Part shown: piece by piece, positions 36,047 through 46,009 of the stretch | Layout: the number at the start of each line of letters is the position of its first letter | How positions within the stretch are numbered: the first letter of the stretch is position 1 | From: Paenibacillus sp. J23TS9 | Lineage (GTDB): Bacteria; Bacillota; Bacilli; Paenibacillales; Paenibacillaceae | NCBI RefSeq assembly: GCF_018403225.1 | Contig: NZ_BOSG01000009.1 | Location: forward strand, 1-63,101 | DNA: 63,101 nt | Direction: 5' to 3' | Notes under the pieces: model-generated | Seen by the model: only the letters and a program-made list of their open reading frames with translations | The model's database searches: none | Told to the model about the DNA's origin: nothing | Position numbers and translations under genes: made by a program

Positions 36047-38551
36047 ATGGAGAAGTTGAACGTAAACATACCCGGACTCAAAACGCTGCAAAGAGAAGCG
36101 ATGATGGAGGAAAACGGCTGGATGGCGCGGTTGCGCAATATGCAGATGCTCCAGCGTCCCTTGCAGTTGCTTGCAGCCAAGAAGTGGATGCTTTTGCTGA
36201 CACTGATGGCGTTTTTGCTGGGGAAAGCCATGATACTCAACGAGCTATCGCCGTTTGCGATCGCCTACTTTGCCGTCATCGCCTTTATGCGTCGCGATTA
36301 TTTGCTTCCTGTCACCGTCGCACTTATAGCAGGCAGCCTGTTTGCTCCCTTTCCTGCTCCCTTGATTATTGCGGCTGAACTCCTTATTTTTTATTTTATT
36401 CATCGGGGATTGAATGCCTTCGATCATGCTGAACTTTCTTATGCGCCGCTCATGGTTTTTGTATCTTCTTTCGTCGTTAAGCTATTCACGATTATGACCG
36501 GCCCGCCATTTACCTGGTATTCGCTGCTGATGGGTTCGCTGGATGCCATCCTCAGCTTCGTGCTTACCCTGGTGTTTATCCAGGCTATTCCAGTATTCAC
36601 CTACCGCAAAAAGAACTATCAGCTGCGGAGTGAGGAAATACTTTGCCTAATTATTCTTCTGGCTTCTGTCATGACCGGAGCAGTGGGCTGGACTGTATAT
36701 TCAATGTCTGTGGAACATGTGCTCTCCCGGTATTTAATCCTGATCTTTGCTTTGGTAGGCGGTGCACCGCTAGGGGCTTCGGTTGGGGTTGTGACCGGAC
36801 TGATTCTAAGCCTGGCGGACATATCTGCTATCTATCAAATGAGCCTGCTTGCATTCTCCGGCATGCTGGCCGGTATGCTGCGTGAAGGCAAAAAGGGTGC
36901 AGTTATGCTCGGGATGCTTCTTGGATCCTCGATCTTATCGATCTATTTTAGCGGTCCGGCAGATGTGATGACCTCGACCTGGGAGTCCTGCGCGGCGATT
37001 GTATTATTTTTAATAACACCAAAATCGATCATTAAGATGATCTCCAAATATGTTCCCGGCACGAATGACCACAGTAAATCCCAGCATGAATATGCCAAAA
37101 GGGTGCGTGATCTGACGGCGGATCGGGTTACGCAGTTCTCCCGGGTATTCCGGCAGTTATCCCAGAGCTTCGGACAGGTGGCCGGTACGGAGGAGGTCAG
37201 CAAACGAAATGGTGAGATGGATCATTTTATGAATGCTGTGGCAGAAGGCCCCTGCTCCAACTGCTTCAAACACAGTCATTGCTGGGATGCGAAATTTTAT
37301 CAAACTTATAAATATATGACGGACGTCATGACCGCCGTGGAAGAAAATCCGGAGATCAACGTTCAACAAATTCCAAAGGAATGGGCGCGGATCTGCGGTA
37401 AAACCGATGAAGTGCTTCAGGAAATGAAGCAGCAGTACAACCTCTATCAGCATGATATGCAGTGGAAACGCCAAATATACGACAGCCGTCATCTGGTTGC
37501 GGAACAATTGTCCGGCGTATCACAGGTGATGGAGGACCTTGCACGAGAAATTCAGCGTGAGGGGCAGGCGATGTACCGGCAGGAGGAGCAGATCCGCGAA
37601 GCGCTGGAGCAGCTCGGCCTCTCCATTCAGGGCATCGAGATTATTAGCCTTGATTCCGGGCATGTGGAAATTGAAATCGTTCATGCGTTTACCCGCGGTT
37701 ATGATGAGTGTCGCAAAATTATCGCACCGCTTCTTTCGGATATCCTGGATGAACATATCGCCGTCCATCATGAGTCTTCCATCTCCTCCAAGGATGGTCT
37801 TGCGACTGTTATGTTCGGATCAGCCAAAACTTTTGAAATAACAACCGGTATCGCTGGGGCAGCCAAAGGTGGAGATATGCTGTCCGGAGATAGCTTTAGT
37901 ATGGTGGAGCTTGGTAATGGCACTTTTGCAGTCGCACTTAGTGATGGCATGGGCAACGGGGAGCGCGCGAAACAGGAAAGCAGCACCGCATTGTCTATTT
38001 TGGAACAGCTGCTCCAAAGTGGTATGGATGAGAAGCTGGCCATCAAATCCGTCAACTCGATCCTTATGCTCCGGTCTCCGGATGAAGTGTATGCCACCGT
38101 TGATATGGCACTGATCGATCAATATACAGCGGAGACCACATTTATGAAAATCGCCTCCACGCCAAGCTTTATAAAACGTGGACTTGAGGTCATTCCGGTA
38201 TCCGCGAGCAATCTGCCAATCGGTATTATTCAGGATATCGAGGTGGACCTTGTTACCTTAAAGCTGCAGGCAGGTGATATTGTGATCATGATGACTGACG
38301 GTATTTACGATGCGCCTGGGCATGCCGTGAACAAAGAGCTGTGGATGAAACGGATGATCCAGGAGATCGACAACGAGGACCCGCAGCAAATCGCCGATAT
38401 TCTTTTGGAGAAAGTGATTCGTTATCAGCAAAATATGATTCATGATGATATGACCGTTGTGGTAGGCAAAGTCGAACATTATCGTCCGGAATGGACGACG
38501 CTGCATGTACCTGGTCTTGAAAGAATGGAGCGCCCGCGTACCGTAAGCTAA
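36047..38551 (+). CDS. spoIIE: Stage II sporulation phosphatase SpoIIE
   Basis: This encodes 834 residues. A cytoplasmic N-terminus (1-45) is followed by about ten membrane helices (45-320), a central regulatory region (330-590) with two Cys clusters (CSNCFKHSHCW near 403-413), and a C-terminal PP2C phosphatase (about 600-815) with GDSFSM, LSDGMGNGE, MMTDGIYD and HDDMTVVV metal motifs. It dephosphorylates SpoIIAA to release sigma-F in the forespore and interacts with FtsZ at the polar septum. ATG 36047 has TGGTGGTG upstream. Confidence 0.97.
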   Translation: MEKLNVNIPGLKTLQREAMMEENGWMARLRNMQMLQRPLQLLAAKKWMLLLTLMAFLLGKAMILNELSPFAIAYFAVIAFMRRDYLLPVTVALIAGSLFAPFPAPLIIAAELLIFYFIHRGLNAFDHAELSYAPLMVFVSSFVVKLFTIMTGPPFTWYSLLMGSLDAILSFVLTLVFIQAIPVFTYRKKNYQLRSEEILCLIILLASVMTGAVGWTVYSMSVEHVLSRYLILIFALVGGAPLGASVGVVTGLILSLADISAIYQMSLLAFSGMLAGMLREGKKGAVMLGMLLGSSILSIYFSGPADVMTSTWESCAAIVLFLITPKSIIKMISKYVPGTNDHSKSQHEYAKRVRDLTADRVTQFSRVFRQLSQSFGQVAGTEEVSKRNGEMDHFMNAVAEGPCSNCFKHSHCWDAKFYQTYKYMTDVMTAVEENPEINVQQIPKEWARICGKTDEVLQEMKQQYNLYQHDMQWKRQIYDSRHLVAEQLSGVSQVMEDLAREIQREGQAMYRQEEQIREALEQLGLSIQGIEIISLDSGHVEIEIVHAFTRGYDECRKIIAPLLSDILDEHIAVHHESSISSKDGLATVMFGSAKTFEITTGIAGAAKGGDMLSGDSFSMVELGNGTFAVALSDGMGNGERAKQESSTALSILEQLLQSGMDEKLAIKSVNSILMLRSPDEVYATVDMALIDQYTAETTFMKIASTPSFIKRGLEVIPVSASNLPIGIIQDIEVDLVTLKLQAGDIVIMMTDGIYDAPGHAVNKELWMKRMIQEIDNEDPQQIADILLEKVIRYQQNMIHDDMTVVVGKVEHYRPEWTTLHVPGLERMERPRTVS

Positions 38552-38591
38552 TCTATGATGATTACCCGGGAAATGCGGCGGAAGGAGGAAA

Positions 38592-38660
38592 ATGGAGCGT
38601 TTGGAATCTCTCAAAAGTGGAAATGATAGAAGCAAGAGAAAACCACTTTTGGGAGGATGA
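38592..38660 (+). CDS. Possible 22-codon ORF in the spoIIE-yabS gap
   Basis: ATG 38592 follows AAGGAGGAA with only a short gap. It encodes 22 residues beginning MERLESLKS and ending KPLLGG. It crosses a hairpin that hides the yabS binding site, so its translation could open that structure. Whether it is translated is unknown; the spacing is tighter than ideal. Confidence 0.3.
   Translation: MERLESLKSGNDRSKRKPLLGG
38608..38655 (+). promoter_or_regulatory. Hairpin sequestering the yabS ribosome binding site
   Basis: CTCTCAAAAGTGG (38608-38620) pairs with CCACTTTTGGGAG (38643-38655): 13 pairs with one G-U, loop of 22 bases. The 3' arm contains most of GGGAGGA (38651-38657), the binding site for GTG 38667. 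No T run follows, so it is not a terminator. Confidence 0.6.
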
Positions 38661-38666
38661 TAGATC

Positions 38667-39407
38667 GTGAAACAGATTCTTTTGATAACGGACGGATGTT
38701 CGAACGTGGGGACAAGCCCGGTGCTGGCGGCAGCCCACGCTTTTCAGGAGGGAATTACGGTCAATGTGGCGGGGGTGGTGGATTACGGAACAATCGGTGA
38801 GTTGGGCAGTCTTGAGATCGCTGAAATTGCCAAGGCGGGAGGAGGAGTCAGCCAGGTTGTGGGTACGAGGCAGCTTGCCCAAACCATGCAGATGATGACG
38901 CGAAAAACGGTGGTTCAGACCATTCATCAAGCGGTTAATAGGGAGTTAAAGCAAATATTGGGACATACCACATTAGAGGAGCTGCCTCCATCACAACGCT
39001 CGCAAGTGGTGCAGGTCGTCGACGAAATGACGGAAACAACATCGCTGCAGGTTGCGCTTTTAATTGATGCTAGTGCCAGTATGAAACCGAAGCTTAGTGC
39101 TGTAGAGGATGCCATCCGTGACTTGATGCTCAGCCTTCAGGCGCGCGAAGGCATCAGTGAGATTGCCGTATTCCATTTTCCGGGACGCCGGAGCGGGGAG
39201 GATGCGGTGCTCGACAGCGATTGGACGCGGGATGCGGGTACATTAAGAGCGCTGTTTCAACGACTTCAGATGAAAGGAGCCACACCGACCGGACCTGCCA
39301 TCATGAGGGTGATTGATTTCTTCCGTTATGGTACACTAGATGAACATCAAACATGGCGGGGAAATACCGATGAAGGAGAAGGGATGCTCGGTGACTACGT
39401 CGTCTAA
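38667..39407 (+). CDS. yabS: VWA-domain protein YabS
   Basis: This encodes 246 residues. Begins MKQILLITDGCSNVGTSP, a divergent von Willebrand A-like start, and contains a second VWA-type metal site ALLIDASASM at about residue 134. Family YabS sits next to the kinase YabT; in B. subtilis the two are co-expressed in sporulation. Function unknown. Starts at GTG 38667 with GGGAGGA nine bases upstream, which lies in a hairpin. Overlaps yabT. Confidence 0.85.
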   Translation: MKQILLITDGCSNVGTSPVLAAAHAFQEGITVNVAGVVDYGTIGELGSLEIAEIAKAGGGVSQVVGTRQLAQTMQMMTRKTVVQTIHQAVNRELKQILGHTTLEELPPSQRSQVVQVVDEMTETTSLQVALLIDASASMKPKLSAVEDAIRDLMLSLQAREGISEIAVFHFPGRRSGEDAVLDSDWTRDAGTLRALFQRLQMKGATPTGPAIMRVIDFFRYGTLDEHQTWRGNTDEGEGMLGDYVV

Positions 39408-40338
39408 ACCGGCGTATCCGGCCGGAACAGTCATTACAGGAAAATGGCGCAAAGGCCGCTTTGTCATCCGGCGCGTGCTGGGCCAGGGAGCCAACGGGAT
39501 TGTATACCTTGTTCAAAAGGAGGGCTCCCGTAATCCGTATGCTCTGAAAATGGGATATGATACGCTGGATCTCCAGTCTGAGATCAATGTGCTGATGTCA
39601 TTGCAGTCGAAACGCAAGTCTTCAGCATCGCCCAGAGGTGGCTCACGTATGTCCTATCTGCTCGATGTGGATGACTTTAAGGGACAGCAAGGGGATATAC
39701 CGTTTTATGTTATGCGCTATTTTCCGGGCAGCTCATTACATCATTTTATACGCAAACGCGGCCGGGAATGGATTGGCCTTACAGGACTGCGTCTTCTGGA
39801 AAAGCTGAACGGACTGCACCGATCAGGTTTTATTTTCGGGGACTTAAAGCCGGAGAATGTAATGGTATCCGATGTCGGCCATGTGGAGCTGATTGATTAC
39901 GGTGGGGTAAGCTCGATCGGACGGAGCGTCAAGCAGTTCACGGAGTGGTACGACAGAGGATATTGGAACGCCGGCTCACGCACTAGCGATGAGGGGTATG
40001 ACTTGTTTGCCTTTGCGGTTCTAATCATACAGCTTCTAAATGAAGAGGATTTGAAAACGGCTGCTGTGCAGCATCTGCCTCAGACCCGGAGTCCGGGACA
40101 GCTGTTATCCCTGGTGCAGCGGAGTCCAAAGCTTAAGCCGTATTCAGAGTGGCTGCGGCGGGCAATCCGCGGGGAATTTTCTAATTCACATGAAGCGCTC
40201 AAGCTGTGGAAGGAAACGATTTATACACCGGCTTTAGTTGGCAAGCTGCCGGGTAAAACACCGCGTTGGCTGATTAATGCATTCGCCCTTTCCATCATGA
40301 TTGTGTGTCTGGCTTGCCTATGGGCATTTTTCTTGTGA
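39391..40338 (+). CDS. yabT: Membrane-anchored serine/threonine kinase YabT
   Basis: This encodes 315 residues. Hanks-type kinase: VLGQGANGIVYLV loop, ALKMGYD with the ATP Lys, FGDLKPENVMV catalytic loop (HRD replaced by FGD as in B. subtilis YabT), IDYGGV in place of DFG, then a C-terminal transmembrane helix (about 292-313). B. subtilis YabT is activated by DNA and phosphorylates RecA and AbrB. GTG 39391 has GAAGGAGAAGGG seven bases upstream; ATG 39370 is an alternative. It overlaps yabS. Confidence 0.9.
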   Translation: MTTSSKPAYPAGTVITGKWRKGRFVIRRVLGQGANGIVYLVQKEGSRNPYALKMGYDTLDLQSEINVLMSLQSKRKSSASPRGGSRMSYLLDVDDFKGQQGDIPFYVMRYFPGSSLHHFIRKRGREWIGLTGLRLLEKLNGLHRSGFIFGDLKPENVMVSDVGHVELIDYGGVSSIGRSVKQFTEWYDRGYWNAGSRTSDEGYDLFAFAVLIIQLLNEEDLKTAAVQHLPQTRSPGQLLSLVQRSPKLKPYSEWLRRAIRGEFSNSHEALKLWKETIYTPALVGKLPGKTPRWLINAFALSIMIVCLACLWAFFL

Positions 40339-40428
40339 ATATGCGAGCAGGCTGATTGGAATGGATGAAAGTAATGAGAGCAACAAATCGTTAATACATA
40401 GGGTATGCTGTAGAAGAGGGGATTTTGG

Positions 40429-41880
40429 ATGGAAAGCAGGGCTGACTTGAATACGCTGATGGAACATGTTCTCCATACGGCCGGGGAGCATGACTTATGG
40501 TTGCCCCATGACACCATTGTAGTCGCAGTGTCCGGCGGACCGGATTCTGTGGCTCTTTTGCATGTCCTGCACCAGATTTCAAAGCGGTATATCCCTCTGC
40601 AGCTTATTTGCGCGCATGTTCATCATGGTCTTCGTGCAGAATCAGACAGCGAGGAGGAGCTTGTCCGTCATCTGGCGCAAGAGCTAAACCTCCCGTACGA
40701 GACGGTGAGAATTGATGTTCTTTCTTATATGAAGGAAAGCGGAAAGGGTTTTGAGGAGGCGGCGCGGGATAAACGATATGCATTTTTGCATGAAATCGCA
40801 AAGCGGCACGGTGCCTCCTCGATTGCACTTGCCCACCATGCCGATGATCAGGCTGAAACCGTCCTGCTGCATTTGCTCCGGGGCAGCGGCCTTGGAGGCC
40901 TCAAAGGCATGAAGATTAAAAGATGCGAAAAAAATGTGGAACTCATTCGTCCCTTTTTACGTATATACAAAACGGACCTTATGAGCATTTGTAAGCAGAA
41001 TGGTTATGCGTACGCCATTGACAGCTCTAATCTCTCCAATCAATACAGACGAAATGCGATTCGGCTGGATGTGCTGCCCTTTTTGGGGCAATATAATGGT
41101 CAGATCAGGCAATCGCTGGTTCAACTTGCCGATATAGCGGGTATGGAAGATGATTACATGGAGCAGGCTGCGAATCATGCATATCATGATTTAGTACAGC
41201 ATAAGGATGGAAGGCTCTACTTTCAGGCGCCTTCCTTTTTGGCCTTACATGTCGCTTTACAACGAAGGTTGATTAAACTAATATTAAATTATCTGTCGGC
41301 AGGCATTGAAATCACCGATTTTCACAAGATTGAGCTTATCCGCCAAAGTATTGATCAGAACAAAAGCACGACCTGGAGCCTTGATATTGGAGGAGGCTTG
41401 GCCTGCATACGCGAATACGATATGATATTGTTTATGCAAAGGCCGCCAGAGCAGTCCAAGAGCTATACATATGAGCTTCAAACTGCTGTTCCGGAATTGT
41501 GTATTCCTGAGATTGGCAAAAAGTTGAAAATGAAGGTGCAGTCGCCGCATGACCGTTATTTTTCGAACATGGCCGGAGCCTGCGCTGAAGCAGTGTTTGA
41601 TGCCGGCCAACTGAAATATCCATTAACACTCCGTTCAAGGCTGCCTGGAGATACCATGAAAGTCATGGGATTAAACGGAAGCAAAAAGGTAAAAGATATT
41701 TTCATTGACGCGAAGATACCTCCATCCGTGCGCTCCCGCATTCCTGTGTTAGTTGATGGTTCAGGCAACATGATCTGGATTCCGGGGGTCCGGCGCTCCA
41801 TGCATGCTGCAGTCGGGACACAAACGACATCCGTTCTCCACATGTGTCTGGAGGATACAGAGGCAGTGGAGCAACTGTAA
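40429..41880 (+). CDS. tilS: tRNA(Ile)-lysidine synthase
   Basis: This encodes 483 residues. PP-loop ATPase with SGGPDSVALLHVL near residues 35-47, HVHHGLRAESDSEEE, and AHHADDQAETVLLHLLRGSGL. It attaches lysine to C34 of the CAU anticodon so it reads AUA. The C-terminal ~150 residues form the tRNA-recognition domain. Position before hpt and ftsH is conserved. Confidence 0.96.
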   Translation: MESRADLNTLMEHVLHTAGEHDLWLPHDTIVVAVSGGPDSVALLHVLHQISKRYIPLQLICAHVHHGLRAESDSEEELVRHLAQELNLPYETVRIDVLSYMKESGKGFEEAARDKRYAFLHEIAKRHGASSIALAHHADDQAETVLLHLLRGSGLGGLKGMKIKRCEKNVELIRPFLRIYKTDLMSICKQNGYAYAIDSSNLSNQYRRNAIRLDVLPFLGQYNGQIRQSLVQLADIAGMEDDYMEQAANHAYHDLVQHKDGRLYFQAPSFLALHVALQRRLIKLILNYLSAGIEITDFHKIELIRQSIDQNKSTTWSLDIGGGLACIREYDMILFMQRPPEQSKSYTYELQTAVPELCIPEIGKKLKMKVQSPHDRYFSNMAGACAEAVFDAGQLKYPLTLRSRLPGDTMKVMGLNGSKKVKDIFIDAKIPPSVRSRIPVLVDGSGNMIWIPGVRRSMHAAVGTQTTSVLHMCLEDTEAVEQL

Positions 41881-41927
41881 TGGTCATTGTAAGACTTTCA
41901 TAGTATAAACGTAGGAGGTTCGCTCAG

Positions 41928-42467
41928 TTGCAAAACGATATTCAAGAAGTTCTCATCAGCGAAGAAGAAATCCAGAAGAAAATCAAGGAACTTGGAGCTC
42001 AGCTCAGCAAGGTTTATGAAGGACGCAATCCTTTGGTCATTTGTGTTTTGAAAGGTGCGTTTATTTTCATGGCCGATTTGGTTAAAAATATGACAGTACC
42101 CATGGAACTCGATTTCATGGCGGTGTCGAGCTACGGCGCATCCACCAAATCATCGGGTGTCGTCAAAATCATCAAGGATTTGGATGTACCTGTTGACGGT
42201 CGCGATGTCCTGATTGTTGAAGACATTATCGACAGCGGTCTCACACTCAGTCATTTGATTGAGCTCCTGAAGAGCCGCAACGCCAAATCCACGTGCGTAG
42301 TCACCTTGTTTGATAAACCCGTACGTCGTACCGTAGATCTGGAAGCGGATTACACAGGCTTTACCCTGCCTGATGCTTTTGTCGTCGGATACGGTTTGGA
42401 TTACGCCGAACACTACCGGAACCTGCCCTACATTGGGATCTTGAAACCGGAAATCTATTCCCACTAA
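41928..42467 (+). CDS. hpt: Hypoxanthine phosphoribosyltransferase
   Basis: This encodes 179 residues. Purine salvage: converts hypoxanthine or guanine plus PRPP to IMP or GMP. PRPP loop [17 protein letters not shown] and the C-terminal [15 protein letters not shown] are typical. Starts at TTG 41928 with GTAGGAGG upstream. In B. subtilis it also binds FtsH's neighbour TilS for ftsH expression. Confidence 0.96.
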   Translation: MQNDIQEVLISEEEIQKKIKELGAQLSKVYEGRNPLVICVLKGAFIFMADLVKNMTVPMELDFMAVSSYGASTKSSGVVKIIKDLDVPVDGRDVLIVEDIIDSGLTLSHLIELLKSRNAKSTCVVTLFDKPVRRTVDLEADYTGFTLPDAFVVGYGLDYAEHYRNLPYIGILKPEIYSH

Positions 42468-42521
42468 TGGTGATACTCCAGCCCATGGACTTATACTTGG
42501 TTCATGCTAATACCACCTCTG

Positions 42522-42551
42522 TTGAGATGGTCAGACAGGCTATGGTAAAAT
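42522..42551 (+). promoter_or_regulatory. Candidate ftsH promoter
   Basis: TTGAGA (42522-42527), 18 bp, TAAAAT (42546-42551), 30 bases before ftsH. Confidence 0.5.
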
Positions 42552-42580
42552 AATTAAAGTGTTTCGAGAGGAGGTAGGGG

Positions 42581-44701
42581 ATGAATCGGTTCATCCGGAA
42601 TTCTGGTTTTTATTTGATTCTTTTTTTAGTTGTGGTGGGCATTGTCCAGTTTGTAAGTAATAGCGGTGAATCTGCTCACAATCCTAGATACGATGAATTT
42701 CGGCAAGAGATCAAGGCTGGCAATGTGAAGGATATCACGGTTCAATTTGACGGTTACGCCTATCTCGTAACCGGTAAATATAATCAAAAACCGGACGGGG
42801 TCAAATCAGACAGCTTCTCGACCTACATTCCGGCTACAGATGCCGCGATTCAGGAACTGGTAGATGCCAGTGATAAAAACGGCATGACATATACCCAGAA
42901 GAAAATGGAAGGCGAAAGTATTTGGCTGACGCTGCTTTCTTCCATGATTCCTTTGGTCATTATGTTCATTCTCTTCTTCTTCCTGTTCAATCAGGCGCAG
43001 GGCGGCGGCGGCAAAGTCATGAACTTCGGCAAGAGCCGTGCCCGTCTATATAATGAAGAGAAGAAGAGAGTCACATTTGAGGATGTGGCTGGAGCCGATG
43101 AAGAGAAACAGGAGCTCGTCGAGGTCGTGGAATTCCTGAAGGATCCGCGGAAGTTTGCCGCAGTAGGAGCGCGTATCCCTAAAGGGGTTCTGCTCGTAGG
43201 TCCTCCGGGAACAGGTAAAACACTCCTCGCCCGTGCAGTGGCTGGTGAAGCCGGCGTTCCTTTCTTTACCATTTCCGGTTCTGACTTCGTGGAAATGTTC
43301 GTAGGTGTGGGTGCATCCCGTGTACGTGACTTGTTTGAAAACGCGAAAAAGAATGCACCATGTATTATCTTTATCGATGAAATCGATGCAGTTGGCCGTC
43401 AGCGTGGTGCCGGTCTTGGCGGAGGCCATGACGAGCGCGAACAAACGCTGAACCAATTGCTCGTAGAGATGGATGGTTTCGGCGGTAATGAAGGTATTAT
43501 CATCGTTGCGGCAACCAACCGTGCTGATATTCTCGACCCTGCACTCCTGCGTCCGGGACGTTTTGACCGTCAAATTACGGTGGATCGTCCGGATGTAAGA
43601 GGCCGCGAAGCTGTGTTGAAAGTCCATGCCCGCAATAAACCGCTGACAAAAGACGTTAAGCTGGATATTGTGGCTAAACGCACCACAGGCTTTACGGGTG
43701 CAGAACTGGAGAACCTGATGAATGAGGCTGCCCTGCTTGCGGCACGCCGTAACCGGAAGGATATATCCATGCGTGAGGTTGACGAAGCGATTGACCGTGT
43801 TATTGTCGGTACTGAGAAGCGCAGCCGCGTGATCAGTGACCGTGAGAAACGGATCGTTGCTTATCACGAAGCTGGTCATACCATTGTCGGCTACTTCCTG
43901 GAAAATGCCGATATGGTGCATAAGGTAACGATTATTCCTCGCGGCCGTGCCGGCGGATATGTTATCATGATGCCGAAGGAAGACCGCATGCTCGTAACGA
44001 AACAGGAGTTGCTGGATAAAGTAACAGGTCTCTTGGGGGGCCGGGTGTCCGAGGAAGTCTTTATTGGTGAAATCGGAACTGGCGCCTACAGTGACTTCCA
44101 GCAGGCAACCGGTATTGTTCGCAGCATGATTATGGAATACGGTATGAGTGAGAAGCTTGGACCGCTGCAGTTCGGTTCGACCCAAGGCCAGGTATTCCTG
44201 GGCCGGGATCTCGGACATGAACAGAACTACAGTGATTCCATCGCATATGAGATTGATCAGGAAATGCAGCGCATGACAAACGAATGTTATCAGCGTTGTA
44301 AAGAATTACTCATCAAGCACTCCAAAGAAGTTCATCTCATCGCGAATACACTGCTTGAGAAGGAAACGTTGGAACTTGATCAAATCAGAGAACTGATCGA
44401 GCAAGGATACCTGTCGGAAGATGGACCGCATGATGGTGGAGACGACGAAGGTTCTTCCGAAAATGGCGCAGCAATCATCGACAATATTGGCGATGTACGC
44501 GTCCGCATTCAAGGCAAGGATGATGCATCCGATCTGCCAACGAATGAAATTCCGAATGACGTTCCTGAGAACATCACGAATGATACGCCTGAAAGTCCGG
44601 CCGACATTCCTGGAGATATTCCAAACGATGTTCCGAATTCGGGTCCAGCAGATGATCGCAATCCAGGTAACGGAGGCACACCTCCCGAATCCAGATCCTA
44701 A
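42581..44701 (+). CDS. ftsH: ATP-dependent zinc metalloprotease FtsH
   Basis: This encodes 706 residues. Two membrane helices at about 8-26 and 114-135 with an extracellular domain between, AAA+ module with Walker A GPPGTGKT at 207-214, Walker B IIFIDEID, second region [10 protein letters not shown], and the zinc motif HEAGH at 429-433. It degrades membrane and regulatory proteins and affects Spo0A activation in B. subtilis. The last ~75 residues form an acidic, Pro/Asn/Asp-rich tail with repeating I/V-P-x-D-I/V-P units, longer than in B. subtilis (637 residues total). Confidence 0.97.
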   Translation: MNRFIRNSGFYLILFLVVVGIVQFVSNSGESAHNPRYDEFRQEIKAGNVKDITVQFDGYAYLVTGKYNQKPDGVKSDSFSTYIPATDAAIQELVDASDKNGMTYTQKKMEGESIWLTLLSSMIPLVIMFILFFFLFNQAQGGGGKVMNFGKSRARLYNEEKKRVTFEDVAGADEEKQELVEVVEFLKDPRKFAAVGARIPKGVLLVGPPGTGKTLLARAVAGEAGVPFFTISGSDFVEMFVGVGASRVRDLFENAKKNAPCIIFIDEIDAVGRQRGAGLGGGHDEREQTLNQLLVEMDGFGGNEGIIIVAATNRADILDPALLRPGRFDRQITVDRPDVRGREAVLKVHARNKPLTKDVKLDIVAKRTTGFTGAELENLMNEAALLAARRNRKDISMREVDEAIDRVIVGTEKRSRVISDREKRIVAYHEAGHTIVGYFLENADMVHKVTIIPRGRAGGYVIMMPKEDRMLVTKQELLDKVTGLLGGRVSEEVFIGEIGTGAYSDFQQATGIVRSMIMEYGMSEKLGPLQFGSTQGQVFLGRDLGHEQNYSDSIAYEIDQEMQRMTNECYQRCKELLIKHSKEVHLIANTLLEKETLELDQIRELIEQGYLSEDGPHDGGDDEGSSENGAAIIDNIGDVRVRIQGKDDASDLPTNEIPNDVPENITNDTPESPADIPGDIPNDVPNSGPADDRNPGNGGTPPESRS

Positions 44702-44731
44702 TGGTTCCTGACCCTATAGTATGATGAATCA

Positions 44732-44768
44732 GCCCGGAAGACGACGGCAATCGTCTTCCGGGCTTTTT
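44732..44768 (+). terminator. Terminator after ftsH
   Basis: GCCCGGAAGACGA (44732-44744) pairs perfectly with TCGTCTTCCGGGC (44751-44763), followed by TTTTT. The stretch 44769-44900 beyond it holds nothing I recognise. Confidence 0.97.
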
Positions 44769-44902
44769 ATTGTTTATATAAAATATTTTAAATTTTATTT
44801 TTAAAGTGACATACGCTTTACACGAGAATGGAATGCATGAAAGGGGCAATGCAAAGGGATTTTTTACATATCAGCCCCGTTTTCCGGCAAGGGAACAGCC
44901 AA

Positions 44903-44931
44903 TTGACAGCCCGGGAAACCTTGTGTACATT
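44903..44931 (+). promoter_or_regulatory. sigma-A promoter of nadABC
   Basis: TTGACA (44903-44908), 17 bp, TACATT (44926-44931). The leader is about 95 nt. No clear NadR-type operator is recognised. Confidence 0.75.
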
Positions 44932-45031
44932 AGTTGGTAACTGAAAAGACCTCGAGGCTTGGACACCCAACTTTGAGAGAAATTTCACAAATGTTGATCT
45001 TGAATGACATCATAAAAGGAGTGGGTCACTG

Positions 45032-45970
45032 GTGGAAGCTCTTGCGCTGCAGCATAAAGAGGAACAAAAACGGGAATTAACGGAGAAGCTGATTCAGCTT
45101 AAAAAGGAAAGAAACGCTATTATTCTTGCTCATTATTATCAAAGAGACGAAATTCAGGAGGTTGCTGATTTCCGCGGCGATTCCTTTTTGCTAGCACAAA
45201 AGGCAGCACAAACGGATGCGGAGACTATTGTATTCTGCGGCGTGCATTTCATGGGGGAAAGCGCGAAAATACTGGCTCCGAACAAGACGGTTCTGATTCC
45301 GGATGAACGCGCAGGATGCCCGATGGCGGATATGGTCAATGTGGATGGCCTCCGCAAGCTGAAAGCACAGCATCCGAATGCCAAAGTTGTTACATATATC
45401 AATTCCTCTGCCGATGTCAAAGCAGAAACGGATATTTGCTGTACTTCTGCCAACGCCGTTAGAGTGATACAATCCCTGGACTGTGATGAAATTATCTGGG
45501 TGCCGGATAAGAATCTCGGCCATTATGTGCAGCAGCATACCGACAAGAAGATGATCATTTGGGAAGGCTATTGCAACACGCATGATATGTTGACAGTCAA
45601 AGACGTTGTTGAGATGAGAGCCAAGCATCCGAACGCCCAGTTTGTCGTACATCCGGAATGCCGGCCGGAGGTGGTGGAGATGGGTGATTTCGTAGGAAGC
45701 ACCACTGCCATCATCGATTACTGCAAAAAATCAGATTGCCAGGAGTTTATTGTGGGTACGGAAGATGGAACCGGATACCAGCTCCGCCTGGACAGCCCGA
45801 ATAAAGCCTTCCATTTTGCCACCAAATATCTGGTATGCCCGAACATGAAGGTCAACAATCTCAAAAAATTGGTGAAGTGTCTGGAAACCATGAAGCCGCA
45901 GATTTATGTGCCGCCGGTTGTTGCAGATCAAGCCCGAATTTCCTTAGAGCGCATGTTACAGGTAAAGTAG
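45032..45970 (+). CDS. nadA: Quinolinate synthase
   Basis: This encodes 312 residues. It condenses iminoaspartate (from NadB) with dihydroxyacetone phosphate to quinolinate using a 4Fe-4S cluster. Likely ligands are Cys96 (AGCPMAD), Cys181 (GYCNTH) and Cys269 (VCPNMK), spaced 85 and 88 as in three-domain NadA proteins. AHYYQRDEIQ and CCTSANAV are family motifs. Starts at GTG 45032 with AAAGGAGTGGG upstream. It is the short type (~310), not the ~370-residue B. subtilis type. First gene of nadABC. Confidence 0.95.
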   Translation: MEALALQHKEEQKRELTEKLIQLKKERNAIILAHYYQRDEIQEVADFRGDSFLLAQKAAQTDAETIVFCGVHFMGESAKILAPNKTVLIPDERAGCPMADMVNVDGLRKLKAQHPNAKVVTYINSSADVKAETDICCTSANAVRVIQSLDCDEIIWVPDKNLGHYVQQHTDKKMIIWEGYCNTHDMLTVKDVVEMRAKHPNAQFVVHPECRPEVVEMGDFVGSTTAIIDYCKKSDCQEFIVGTEDGTGYQLRLDSPNKAFHFATKYLVCPNMKVNNLKKLVKCLETMKPQIYVPPVVADQARISLERMLQVK

Positions 45971-46009
45971 CATGCGCTACTCTTTCTCTTAAGACAGGTG
46001 AATGGATCC

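Noticed and set aside
35830..36378. Plus-strand 182-codon frame before and into spoIIE
   Set aside because: The second half is spoIIE read in another frame, the first half overlaps the spoIIE promoter, and no motif is present.
43046..44218. Minus-strand 390-codon open frame opposite ftsH
   Set aside because: It lies entirely inside the strongly conserved ftsH gene on the other strand, has no family motifs and no binding site; it is an antisense shadow.
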